Shown one piece after another: positions 32,540 through 43,615 of a stretch of DNA of 64,000 nucleotides (within the stretch, counting starts at the first letter, position 1; each line of letters begins with the position of its first letter). The notes below the pieces were generated by a model. That model had not been told where the DNA came from, did not search any database, and worked only from the letters and a program-made list of their open reading frames with translations. The DNA comes from Schistosoma mansoni (Eukaryota > Platyhelminthes > Trematoda > Strigeidida > Schistosomatidae). Where the stretch lies: contig NC_031495.1 of assembly GCF_000237925.1 (NCBI RefSeq), forward strand, positions 19,240,435 to 19,304,434, in the 5' to 3' direction. A program made the translations under genes and the position numbers.

Positions 32540-34680
32540 TACTAACTTGTTATCTTATGAGGTACTCTATAGTATCAATGAGCATTCCACAAGGCTTTCC
32601 AATCCACGCTGTCAAGCGCTTCTTCATTATCAAGGAAACTGATATATAGTGACTAGTCCCATCCAATCGATTGTTCAATAGTGTCTCTAATTTGTTGGCA
32701 CATGATTGATCTTTACGCAACCCATCTTATTGATCTCAAGGTTAGGGGTTCGGTCTAGTAACACTCGCCTGAAAACTTTGCACTGGTAGTGATACTAGTA
32801 TGCTGCCCCTTTAGTTCACACACTTACTAAGATCTCATTTCCTCGGTATTTTACAAGATTTCCCTTCTGCCAGTCCTCTGTTTTTTGTTCTTTCTTAAAA
32901 TTCATTATGAAGAGGACACAGAGTACATTTGCAGTTGCCTCTATCTGATGATAGCGCTTCAGTTAGTATGTCATCTAGTTGTGCTCTTTTACCGACCCTA
33001 ATTTGGCTGTTATTGTTAAATTCCCCTATGCTTTGTGCTTTATCAATAATAGGAAGGTTGGTGCTTTATGCTTCGATATCCGAAGGGTTTAGAAACCTAC
33101 TGATCTATTTAAGAGATATTAAAAGTGCTCTATCCAGCTGTTACACTGTCCTTGAACATCGGTGATTAGTCTTACTTCTTTGCTCTCGACTGGTCGCTCT
33201 GATCTACTACATTTTCTTGCAAGCTTCTTGATTTTATCATATAGTACTCTCATATTTTCTTCTCTTTCAGCTTTCAATGATTTAGTTGACAGGTCTTCAA
33301 CATATTCCCACCTGTCCTCTCTCATTCCCCTTATCACTTGCTTGTTTGTTCTTGTATATTTAGTCAATGCCTCAGCTTTCTCTGTATTATTCCTACTGTT
33401 GTCGAATGTCGTCTTCTTGTTTTTCGTTTCTTGAATCTTACCTACGCTGCCTACAAAGGTCCGACTTTTATGTTGATGTCTGTTGGGGTCGATCACTCCC
33501 TGACATATTGGATTTATTGCTGCTTTAATCCCTTCTCAGTTGCTCTCCACAGTAGTTTCCACTCCTCCCAGTATATATTATAACACTCAGAACTTATTGC
33601 TGAGAGTTTGCTAGCATTTAGATGGAAGGCTGTGTCGAACTTTTTGTGCCACTCATCCAGTTCTCCAATGCTACTTTGACTTCAGTTTCAGTTTGTTCGT
33701 CATCAAATTGGGATATGAAGCCCTATCGTCTATTCTCTTTGTTTCTTCACTTTCGATAAACCTTTCAAGTCTTTTATGAAGATGGATAGGGTTAATTTTC
33801 CATGGTATGGTTTGGAGAAACTCTTGTAGCTCCTCGTACGCATTTCAAGGGGATTGATATCGCTAATAATCACACTGTCGGAAGTACATAGATTAACCAG
33901 TCTCTCACCATTCTCATTCTTTTCGTCCATTTCATGTTATCCAATGATCCATTTGTAAGACGTACTATTTATCCCAATCTTGTCGTTCAGGTCCCCTATC
34001 AAAATGGTCAAGTGTTTTTCAGTACATGGACTGCTGTCAATGATAAAACTGACTCTTATCATCTTCAATGACATCAGTGGTCAGTGCAAAGCGCCAAATA
34101 ATATTCACTCCTTATTTGTACTCAAGGATGTATTTACCACCCTGGAATTATGAGTTTCCTATCCCATAAGCACTTTTTCGCACTTCGTTGAACAGCATCA
34201 GTAATAACCCCTGTCTATGCGTCAAATATTTCTTTTCTCACGACTAGAGTACAACAACAGCTCTCCTGAGGTGAACACTTTTGTCCAGATTGTGTCAAAT
34301 GTGTTTCATTTATTCCAAGCACTCCTAGACTGTATCTTCTCAATTTCGCCGCTATTTAAGTGGTCGTACAGGTATTCCAAATTTTTCGAACATTCAGTGT
34401 AACTGTATTAGTTGTTGCTCTGGTTGCGAGAAAGCGTATCGGTTCTATGATTTCCAAAAAATTTCGGCTTTTATTATGAGACATCATGTCTTCTACACGA
34501 ATACCCTTTAACACTTAGAGTAAAGTTTTAGCGATTTAAATGATTTTTTGACTGGTATGTTTTCTTGAGAAAGGCTTTTTTATATGAGGCAGAATTGTTA
34601 ACCTTACAACCAGATCCCTTCCGCGGGCTTGGAACTGATGGTAACTTTAGAGCGGCTCCAGACCCAGTTTTAATCCCGTC
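32540..34680 (-). mobile_element. RTE-B retrotransposon, 3'-deleted
   Basis: Minus-strand copy running from the 5' UTR (about 34380-34680) through the endonuclease domain (34340 to about 33700; pieces such as MDEKNENGERLVNL) and the linker (33119-33496, with LYDKIKKLARKCSRSERPV) into the first motifs of reverse transcriptase (about 32900-32560, much degraded). The RT catalytic box and C-terminal part are missing. It complements the copy at 13697-15330, which keeps the C-terminus. Multiple stops and shifts. Confidence 0.7.
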
Positions 34681-34986
34681 CTATTAGTATTCGATTATCA
34701 AAGACTATGTTCATTTGAGAGAGGACATGATTTCAATTATTTTCAATATAAAGAGCTACCATCCGTTACGTGTTTACAACCACAACAATAACGTGCAGTA
34801 CCCTTTTCACAGTCGTTGAGTGAGAACAGTTATTACAAGACAGTATTTTGATAACATTGAGATTTTATATGTTGTTACCCATTTGTTGCTTATGAATAAC
34901 GTTCCTTGTGAACCTATCACAGATCACCATAGCTGTCAATGACATCATATATGTAAATAAGGAAATTTGGATATGTTTATTGAAAA
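34681..34986. other. Short non-coding stretch
   Basis: Separates RTE-B from the RTE-A derivative; nothing is recognised. Confidence 0.4.
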
Positions 34987-34998
34987 TACTTCATTATT

Positions 34999-35482
34999 TT
35001 ATTTATTTATTTATGCACATAAATATTGGTACAAGGAAGCACCAGATACATATGCGCCACACAAATCAAATGAGATTTGTGTGAGGACTGTGATACTGCT
35101 AAGGTGCAAAAAATGAAGCAGGTGGTTTTCTTAGGGGGCCACAACCGGAGCCTTCGACCTAAAGGTCTGATCCACAAGGCAGTGGAGCATCGTGAGGAGA
35201 TGCATTCCCATGGTGGACGGTGACCAACAATTGGTTCATTCGCCATCCGTTCCTTCACGATGCTGGAGCCCATGTGCACCATTGGTTTGGAATCAGGGTT
35301 TGCCAACTTCCCTAGCTAAACCTTCCGTGTCCACCAACCCGGTTAAAGCGCCGGACATTCGCTTTTCGTCCTCTCACTTTCGTAAACAACACTCCCGCCA
35401 CGAGAAGGCAGTGAGTAGGACTTCCCTGACAGAGGCCATATTACGCATGGCCATGTGAGAGTATTTCGAGAGGGAGAGAAAC
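34999..35482 (-). mobile_element. Non-autonomous RTE-A derivative (5'UTR joined to 3'UTR), copy 1
   Basis: Minus-strand element. Its 5' ~400 bp match the 5' UTR of the RTE-A copy at 41070-41508, and its last ~70 bp match the RTE-A 3' UTR and A-rich tail (gcgcatatgtatctggtgc... aaataaataaaataa). The coding region is absent. The junction reads cctcacacaaatctcatttg. Flanks carry an 11 of 12 target-site duplication (tacttcattatt at 34987-34998, tacttcataatt at 35483-35494). The 5' end is truncated by about 35 bp compared with 41508. Open frames in it are not shared as protein by the family. Confidence 0.8.
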
Positions 35483-35494
35483 TACTTCATAATT

Positions 35495-36577
35495 ACCAAA
35501 CTACTGAATTCATAAAGAATTGATAGTCAAACCCATTACTAATCAAACGACCATATGTTAACAAACTTGACACTTAGAGAAACAAGTGAATGAAACTACA
35601 TTTCAGACGCTGTGAAGTACATGGAAGAAAAAACCCCACCACATCAGTCATTCATTGCTCAACGGTAAAAATTGGCGACAAAAACGAACCCCGCTTCACG
35701 TAACCTATGTTTTGCTAAGCAATAGAAATCATATACAGCCTGAGATCACAAAAGGCTAGTATTTAGCGAAAATACAACTCTGCAAACATCATTTTAACAG
35801 ACCCAAAACTATAGCGGGAAGTGGTTCAATTATTTAAGTTCATTGATCCATAAGTAGAACTATTGAATCCATGTAGTAACATGAGTTAAAATACGTAAAC
35901 TTTAATCCCATCACCTAACAGCCTAAATTTGTTTCCCGTTAACTTAATCAATATTTGATTCGGTCATCAGTTAGACAGAAAAGTTTAAGGAAGCATCAGC
36001 TTTAGTCTAATCAATCAAACAGACAGACCAAAGATTGAATATTTAACAACTAACGCTTAACTGTATTTCTTTCTCAGATAGGCTACCTTGTTTCCTGTTA
36101 AGACCTGTTGACAGTATTAGGAAGCAATAACTTATGATAATGCATTAACTTCTCAGATTTTTGAACTTGTCCTATAAGTGAGGTAGCATCCTTTCAGACG
36201 TATGCCTTCTCAATATCTGTACAAATAAAAAAACATTTCAAATATTTTTATGGCAATTTACTTTCAATTTGAAATAAAACTTATGCAGTTACGAATTATT
36301 TACAAGATGAGAGTTTTATGAATATTTACATTACAATTAGATAGTTTGTGATTAATTATTCGACAAGTTGAGTAACAAACAGTTCAATTATTAGCATGAG
36401 AAATTTTAGGTGTGACATTTTTACTAGTAACTAAGTAACTACACTCCCAAAGACGTTATCGGCAAATCAGAAAGTAAATAATAATTGACTGGAAATTCTC
36501 TAAGGTTAACGTAACGTTAACCTACTGTTACATATTGAATATACAAACAATAACAAAGAAAAGAGCAAGAAGATAGT
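35495..36577. other. 3' flank of the second GT31 gene
   Basis: AT-rich with no recognised feature. A clear single polyadenylation signal could not be chosen. Confidence 0.4.
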
Positions 36578-37669
36578 CTATCTGTCGCAAACAGCCTGCA
36601 AACCAAGCTTATTCCAACTAGATAAGGAAAAGGAATCATCACCGTACCCATGAATACTTATGAGATCACCAGTATGACCCTTTGGATAACGATCTACATA
36701 AACGCCATCCAAATGTACAGGACTAATACCCAGTTTATATAATACAAGGCCAATTACAACATCTTCAAAAGGAAGCAATTTGATATACCTCAGACCAACA
36801 GAAAGAAGCTGGGCGACAGGCATGCTGAGAATAATAGTTCCGCCAGAAGGGAAGGCTGGATATAGACTGTATGGATAGTCTGAATAGGAAATATACCATT
36901 TACTGAATAGGAACCTCATTGGTTTGGAGACACGCATCACATTACCAGCTATATAGTTCAAATACTGAGTTTCAGTAACTTTGGCAAGTGTCCGGAGTAA
37001 ATTAGATGGGTGCAACATGAAATCATCATCAATCAAAGTGAGAAATCGAGGAGTAGAACATTCATTAATAGCAAAGTCTAATGTCGCTATCAGTTTATAC
37101 GTAACATTATGATAGTCTTCAATAAAATCAAACTGAACTGTGTCGTTATACTTCATATGTTCTTGTAACACCATACTTTGAGTACTGGAATGTTTCCAAT
37201 CGGTGGAACCCGGTCTACCAAGAATGAAAAGAATTCGAGTACGCACTCCAAAATGACGGAAACAGTTTGAATTACCCCAAGACTGACGTATATTATTACG
37301 TAATTCAAAGTGTAACAACGCTGATTTGACAAAAATAACTAGATCTGGTGACGCATCAGATTGATTGGACAATTTACAAGAGTTTATTGGTTGGAGAACA
37401 GCGTTAAATTTAACGGGATTTATAGGTTTAATTGATGGCTTGTTATTTAACGATTTGAATTCATTTTCATATATCATGTACAAATCCACATCAAGCAAAT
37501 GTTCAAAAGAGTTTAAACTTAGGCCTTGATTATTATAAACTAAATATGAAGTTGTCATAACAAAAATTACAGATAACGTAAAGAAAAACATAAAATGCAA
37601 AGTTCTTTTTCTTGAAAAATGTCGTCTATACACTTTTTTGTTAAAATAATTACTTTTCTGTTTCTCCAT
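36578..37669 (-). CDS. Beta-1,3-galactosyltransferase-like protein (GT31)
   Basis: Intronless 363-residue type II membrane glycosyltransferase, paralogue of the gene at 12214-13419. A basic N-terminus (KKVYRRHFSRKR) precedes the anchor at about 25-46 (FMFFFTLSVIFVMTTSYLVY). Motifs: ELRNNIRQSWG (122-132), ILFILGRPG, FIEDYHNVTYKLIATLDFA, LTLIDDDFMLHP with DDD at 214-216, GGTIILSMPVAQLL, and the canonical FEDVVIGLVLYKLGISP with EDV at 302-304. All family hallmarks are intact, so activity is more likely than for the paralogue. It would act in the Golgi lumen with Mn2+ and a UDP-sugar; the acceptor is not deducible. The start Met is the first in frame after an upstream acceptor-like site. Confidence 0.9.
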   Translation of the reverse strand: MEKQKSNYFNKKVYRRHFSRKRTLHFMFFFTLSVIFVMTTSYLVYNNQGLSLNSFEHLLDVDLYMIYENEFKSLNNKPSIKPINPVKFNAVLQPINSCKLSNQSDASPDLVIFVKSALLHFELRNNIRQSWGNSNCFRHFGVRTRILFILGRPGSTDWKHSSTQSMVLQEHMKYNDTVQFDFIEDYHNVTYKLIATLDFAINECSTPRFLTLIDDDFMLHPSNLLRTLAKVTETQYLNYIAGNVMRVSKPMRFLFSKWYISYSDYPYSLYPAFPSGGTIILSMPVAQLLSVGLRYIKLLPFEDVVIGLVLYKLGISPVHLDGVYVDRYPKGHTGDLISIHGYGDDSFSLSSWNKLGLQAVCDR

Positions 37670-37688
37670 TGGGTCATAGAAGCCAGTT

Positions 37689-37703
37689 CTGAAAAGTCAG
37701 AAA
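37689..37703 (-). promoter_or_regulatory. 3' splice (or trans-splice) acceptor in the GT31 5' UTR
   Basis: The minus strand reads ttttctgacttttcag, a strong pyrimidine tract and CAG, ending 19 nt before the ATG at 37669. It would serve a 5' UTR intron or spliced-leader addition. The single-exon gene shows no other splice site. Confidence 0.5.
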
Positions 37704-38973
37704 ATTGAAAATTTTATAATGAGCTAGTGATCACGACTATTGCACAGTTAAACCACACACACATAGTCATTTAAAGAAGCATAAAAGTTTGAGCTTATTA
37801 TTTCTAACTAATCAACATATGAACAAATAATTTAAGTTAACAAGTTCAGTATAGCAAAAATAAAGCCTCTTACATAAGGAAATAGAGCATATGATATCTA
37901 ATTAATGAAAATAAGTGTGGAACATATATAAAGTAATTTTAAAGCCGATTTACAATATTAATCTACGTAAATGTGTTTTTTATTGCTACAAAATAACTGA
38001 GTAGCCCAATCACTGTTAACCAGGAGAACAATTAAAAGATTTTGTATATTACTGGCAAAATGAAAACTTAGACTTCTTAGTAGCAAGAAGTCAGATATTT
38101 AGTAGACTTCCAATGTACAGAAACATGCGTTTCTGACCACAGAACTGGTCGACAGAGTTTTATCGGAAAAAAGGATAGTCATTCTGGTAATACTTATTCA
38201 GTGAGTAATATGACCAACACTAATGAGTACTAAATTCGAATTCCATGTCATAGAGCTCAGATCCAACGATTGTTCGCATAAAATGAAAAACTGTTAGGTT
38301 TTCAACCTTACTACACATGATACAAAATATTATGGTGATCCCTATAGTACAAGTATTCATACTTACACCTCCAAACCCAGTTTGAGGCATTAAACATTCT
38401 AGTCTCTGATTGGCTTTTATATAAAAGAACTAAATGTAATGCACCAGCCTCAAAATGTTAAAGTTTTAACATCCTATAATAGGTAAGGAACGAAATAAAT
38501 TCACAAATACGGTAATGTGAAACTGTTCCAAGTAATTAACGAACATCTATACTGTGGGTACGTCTTTATAATACAAAGTCAAGCATCAATGTCTTCAAAA
38601 TTACCAAGTCCGAGACAGCTACAAACACTCATATTATCTTTGGGTTTGTAAGCAACTTAATGGTAAACAAGACCGATATGTAAGTCCTAGACAGCCAAAA
38701 AGACATTGATTATGACCTAATAACATCAAAGAATCGGATAAATATCGAATTAAAAAGTTCAGTTATCATGGAATACCAGGGGATTTATAAAATCGTAAGC
38801 TGAGCATGGGCGACTAAACTGGAGTTCAACGAAAACCCTACACGAACTTTACGAGGTAAATATATATCAAGCAGTTCGTCACCTACTGATCTTCAGTGCA
38901 ATTAAATAGAGAAATATAGACCCTTAATAAAGTATTTACTAAAGTATTATACTAACTAGTTCATCACAATTTA
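37704..38973. other. AT-rich non-coding stretch
   Basis: Upstream region of the GT31 gene. No promoter motif, gene or repeat could be supported. Confidence 0.4.
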
Positions 38974-39154
38974 ACACTACTTTGTTTATTTATTTATTTA
39001 TTTATTTAAACACATATATATTGGTACAAAAGGGCACCAGGTACATATGCGCCACACAAAATAATGAAAGTAGGAAGAGAAGGGATGAAAAGATAAGGCG
39101 GACTGAAATGTACAACCAGAAGACTCTTTCAGTTAAGAAAGTTAGAACCACTCT

Positions 39155-40141
39155 TTATGTAGAAAGTAAAAGAAGGTTGCAGCAGGATCGCCACTGGCTT
39201 CTATTCTGAGCCATATCTGATAACGTCTCTAGCCACTGTGTTGCACCATCTCTCGAACCCCAGCCAGGGAGTCGTGAAGGACCAACAGAAGCTAGCTCTT
39301 TGCAGCTTTCTTTCATGCCACGACGCCATGTCATACACTGACCTCCTCTCCGCTTTTTCCAACAAGTCCCAGAGTCGGCAAATAATGCACGACGTGGAAG
39401 TCTCTGGGACGACATTCGTAAAACATGTCCAAGCCACCGAAGTCGGTGTTTCAAGATGGTGACACCAATTGAATTATCGTCTCTGCGCCCGAACACACGA
39501 TGCCGAACCTCTGCATTACTAACATGGTGTTGCCACTGAATGTCAGCAATCCTTCGGAGACAACGATGATCGAACACAGAGAGACGTCTAACATCCTCAA
39601 CTCGGAGAGGCCAGGTTTCACAAGCATAGAGCAAAACTGCTCTCACCGACGCGTTGTAAATCCGACCTTTTACAGCCAGACTAACATCACGAAGGCGCCA
39701 AAGATGGCCCAGATTGGCATAAGCCGCTCTGGCTTTCCTTATACGTGCATCAATCTCATCACTCACGCCACCACCAGCACTTATATAGCTACCTAGATAC
39801 ACGAACTTCTCAACTACTTCAATCTGCTCACCATCCAGGGTGAGTACAGGATGAGAATCCTGCCAGTCTTGTAGGAGTACTTTGCACTTGGAGGGTGCAA
39901 AGCACATGCCGTACCTGCGGACACTGATTGCCAACTGATTAAGTGCGGATTGCATGCCTTGGGCATTATCGCACAGTAAGACAATATCATCCGCATACTC
40001 GAGGTCGAGAAGTCGTTCTCCAGGCAACATATCCACACCGCCATTACTTACATCCATCAGAGCTGTTTCCAGGATGTCATCGATGGCAAAGTTGAAGAGG
40101 AATGGTGAGATCGGGCAGAGGGAGGACGCCAGGTGGCACAC
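39155..40141 (-). pseudogene. RTE-A reverse transcriptase C-terminal ORF
   Basis: Longest open piece of the RTE-A element (328 codons). It starts beyond RT motif A because of the internal deletion: CPISPFLFNFAIDDILE, then LEYADDIVLLCDNAQG (catalytic YADD), the thumb, and the C-terminal domain with GHLWRLRDVSLAVKGRIY, VLLYACETWPLRVED and HRLRWLGHVLRMSSQRLPRR. The apparent first Met lies in the fused endonuclease region read out of frame, so it is not a real start. Without motifs 0-A the product cannot polymerise. Confidence 0.8.
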
Positions 40142-40400
40142 CGGCGATGACTGTGCCGGAAGTTAGTGCTAGCCAGAAACAGGTTGTGGTCTGTGCACAG
40201 TTGCAGCAAACGGTCCCCGTTATTTGTCCTGCGACCAACAAGTCCCCATCGGCCACCTAAATGACTCTCTTCTGTGCCTAGACGTCCGACCTGAGCATTC
40301 AAGTCTCCGGCTAGTACTACAATATCTGTCGAACGCGCTTTCTGGAGAACTGTTAACTGGTGGTAAAACTCATCCTTGATTGCATCCGGGCTGCAATCTG

Positions 40401-40780
40401 TCAGGGCATAGGCGGAGATGACGAAAAGACACCGTTTCTCACTTTGATGGAACTTTCTAATCTAACAGCACATAACCGACTGTTAATGGGGATCCAATCG
40501 ATTAGTGCTGCCTTAGCCTTAGCGCTTAGTGCAACACCAACGCCTGCAAGACCAGACGAAGATGCCAGAGTCCCCGGATAAGCGCACGTGAAACAAGCTT
40601 TTCGAAGCGACAGATGGAGAGCGAATTTGTAGTACTTCACTAGAGTCTTGAATACGGGTCTCGGATAGACAGCAAACATCAACATTAAGACTTTCTAAAG
40701 ACATAGCCAGCCCCATCTGTTGTCCGATCTGCATTAGTGTGCGAACGTTGAAGGAAGCCAGCTTGAACGGCGTACACGGT
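40401..40780 (-). pseudogene. RTE-A endonuclease fragment
   Basis: Apurinic-type endonuclease N-terminal region split over two frames: FNVRTLMQIGQQMG and VDVCCLSETRIQDSS in one, LAGVGVALSAKAKAALIDW and IPINSRLCAVRL in the next. The SETR motif supplies the metal-binding Glu of this fold. At least one frameshift near 40560-40600 inactivates it. Confidence 0.7.
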
Positions 40781-41520
40781 TTCAGAAAGACTGCTTCAGT
40801 ATTCGTAATCGGTGGAAGCGTTCACTTTCAACCAGACAGTGACTGGAGATCGTTTAGATAGGACAGAGTTTCCACCATGGGCGAGCTACTGCACAAGTTG
40901 GAAAGGAAGGATACACAATTTGGGAATAAAGGGAGTGAGAAAGCGACGTAGTAAATAATAGTAATAATAATAATAATAATGGCAATAATAATAATAGTGT
41001 AAATTGTCTTGCTTCTAGTATGAGCGAGAATAGTATCGTCAATAGAATTCATCATTTCATTTATTCGTGTGTGGGCTGTGATACTGCCCGGGTGCCCAAA
41101 ACGAAGCAGGTGGTTTTCTTAGGGGGCCACACCCCGAGCCTTTGACCTAAAGGTCTGATCCACAAGGCAGTGGAGCATCATGAGGAGATGCAGTCCCATG
41201 GTAACCGGTGACCAACAGCAGGTTCATTCGCCATTCGTTCCATCAGGATACTGGAGCCCATGTGCACCATTGGTTTGGAATCAGGGTTTGCCAACTCCCC
41301 TAGGTGGACCCTCCGTGTCCACCAACCCGGTTAAAGCGCTGGACATTCGCTTTTCGTCCTCTCACTTTCGTAAACAACACTCCCGCCACGAGAAGGCAGT
41401 GAGTAGGACTTCCCTGGCAGAGGCTGTATATTCGCTGGCCATGTGAGAGCATTTCGAGAGGGAGAGTGGACTCTCCCCACTCTCGGCCGTACCAGGGCAT
41501 TTGGAGGCACACTACTTTGT

Positions 41521-43080
41521 AGTCAGGTGGCCATGGAATGCTGACTGCTTTTTCAATATTTTAGAAGCCTCAACTGTAAATATACAAAACCTTTACTCCT
41601 CAAAAAAGGATTGTTCAATCATTTTGATGGATATGAAGGCCTTTTAACAGTTTCTGAAAGTTTAGACACATTGAAAAGTAAGTATGGCATGGAGGTTCCA
41701 TAGAAACTCACTATAATAAACAGGAAGAAGTCACTGATGATTTATGAACTTTAGCCTCAATTCAAAAACTACAACACTGATCTGTTTTTTGATTAAAATT
41801 ACCAAGCAAACAATCTATCCAGGAGACGTTTATTTAGTTGAACTAGAAACAACTGAAAGTGTTGAAATAGTAACAGTATAATAGGAATGATTACGACTGC
41901 TATTACCTAATACATGTATCATCGTCTTCTGAATCCCTATCACCTCACTTGACACCATAACTTAGATCTGCTACAAGATGTTAGCAAAAGCAATAAAAAA
42001 CACTTCAGCGCAATGCAAAAGCTGCAAACTGTAACGTAACAAGTCGGGCACAAAACCCACCATGTAGTATTACAACATGGATAAAGTATTTCTCGAGTGA
42101 AATAATTGGGTTCATATGACTTTTCAAAAGATACAAGTTTAGACATTTGAATTTGAGCTACATATTCTCTGAAAGGTAACGATACTACCCGGGTGCACAA
42201 ACGAAAGTACAAGTTGTTGTAAATGGACCCGAGACTTAATGGTTAGAACTAGTAGTTGAATAACCAAACTACCACTCCAGGGAAGTTACGTGGAGAAAAA
42301 TATAAGGAAGTACGGTTAGAAATAACTTATTTGACTATCATAAGTTTTGTACGAAATTCTATTGGGATACAAGATTTGTAAACGCATCTTAATACTTGTA
42401 ACCATCGAAAGCAATTAAGACCAAGACATACTGTGGCGGACAAGGATTTACAAAAAGTCTACTTCCATGTAGTTATCCTGGGTTCTGGGAGGAAAGTTGG
42501 TATTTGTACACATAAACAAACATAAATGACATAAAACCTAGCACATGTGCCTGTCTGCCCAAATTTCTACACTTAACATCATCAAGACGTGTAAAGATAG
42601 ACAAACAAAACTAATGATCCAAACCTAGCAAAATTCCTGCATACTGTTTTCACTGAACACGAGTAGTTGTCATAAAACACCCTAAAAGAATACATAGGTT
42701 ATATCCTGTCAATGATTTCCAACCATAAAGTAATACGCAATGTATGATTGTGTAGCATACTACCCTTTCAATAAGCATATAGATATTCTGTCTAAATTAC
42801 AAGCAAACTGTTGAAGTTCAAATTATATACCAGTATTGTTGCCAATATTTGGTTAAAAGTCGACACAGAAAGGTGAATGAATTCGAGTAAAATGATCAAT
42901 ATAATCAACTGATTCACATTCTACTGTAGAATAGGAAAGGTTGCAAAAGAGTTTCTTTCGTTACTCGAGATGATAAAAGCCCAGTTGAGGAAACATATTG
43001 ACCAGATGAAAACAAGTGGCCTTGCTAGTCAAATCTTGAGTCCATGAATGGGAAGCAAAAGCATTTGTTGACTAGTTGAT
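41521..43080. other. Non-coding stretch
   Basis: No gene or repeat is supported. A 90-codon minus-strand frame (41940-42212) has no domain and no clear splice context. Confidence 0.4.
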
Positions 43081-43092
43081 TGACTCCCGTAT

Positions 43093-43603
43093 TTGCCCCC
43101 AAATGCCCTGGTACGGCCGAGAGTGGGGAGAGTCCTCTCTCCCTCTCCAAATGCTCTCACATGACCACGCGTATATAGCCCCTGTCAGGGAAGTCCTACT
43201 CACTGCCTTCTCGTGGCGGGAGTGTTGTTTACGAAAGTGAGAGGACGAAAAGAGAATGTCCAGCGCTATAGCCGAGTTGGTGGATATGAAGGATCCACCT
43301 AGGGGAGTTGGCAAACCCTGATTCCAAACCAATGGTGCACATGGGCTCCAGCATCGTGAAGGAACGAATGGCGAATGAACCAATTGTTGGTCACCAGCTA
43401 CCATGAGACTGCATCTCCTCATGATGCTCCACTGCCTTGTGGGTTAGACCTTTAGGTCAAAGGCTCGGGGTGTGGCCCCCTAAGAAAACCACCTGCTTCG
43501 TTTTGGGCACCCGGGCAGTATCACAGCCCTCACGCAAAAGTGTGGCGCATATGTATCCGGTGCCCTTTGTACCAATATATATGTGATTAAATAAATAAAA
43601 AAA
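43093..43603 (+). mobile_element. Non-autonomous RTE-A derivative (5'UTR joined to 3'UTR), copy 2
   Basis: Plus-strand element with the full RTE-A 5' UTR start (aaatgccctggtacggcc) through gggcacccgggcagtatcac and a direct switch at about 43535 into the 3' UTR (gtggcgcatatgtatccggt) and an A-rich tail. It has no coding sequence. Flanks: tgactcccgtat (43081-43092) and tgatttccgtat (43604-43615), a 12-bp target-site duplication with two differences. It shares architecture with 34999-35482, so this is a family and not a one-off deletion. Confidence 0.82.
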
Positions 43604-43615
43604 TGATTTCCGTAT

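Larger units (their letters stand above)
38986..41508 (-). mobile_element. RTE-A retrotransposon, both ends intact, internally deleted
   Basis: Minus-strand element flanked by a perfect 12-bp target-site duplication, acactactttgt, at 38974-38985 and 41509-41520. In order: 5' UTR (41508 to about 40800, including an (AAT)n run near 40965-41000), endonuclease domain (about 40780-40120; LASFNVRTLMQIGQQ, CCLSETRIQ, VVLAGDLNAQVG), a deletion junction at about 40113-40125, RT motif B to the C-terminus (40141-39155), then a 3' UTR and (TAAA)n tail at 38986-39060. The deletion fuses the endonuclease frame at RPPSA to ...CPISPFLFNF in another frame, removing RT motifs 0-A. The intact ends define the family for the other copies here. 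Confidence 0.88.

Noticed and set aside
35192-35458. Repeated small ORF MRRCIPMVDGDQQLVHSPSV, also at 41180-41446 and 43072-43422
   Set aside because: It looks like a conserved small gene family, but it is antisense to the RTE-A 5' UTR and is conserved only because the element is repeated.
39238-39796. Plus-strand frames such as MPNLCITNMVLPLNVSNPSE (also at 16920 and, on the minus strand, 57280)
   Set aside because: They recur only because they are the reverse strand of the RTE-A C-terminal ORF; the sense frame carries the retrotransposon motifs.
41070-41508. First read as a separate SINE inserted beside RTE-A
   Set aside because: The perfect 12-bp target-site duplication at 38974-38985 and 41509-41520 encloses it together with the RTE-A ORF, so it is the element's own 5' UTR.
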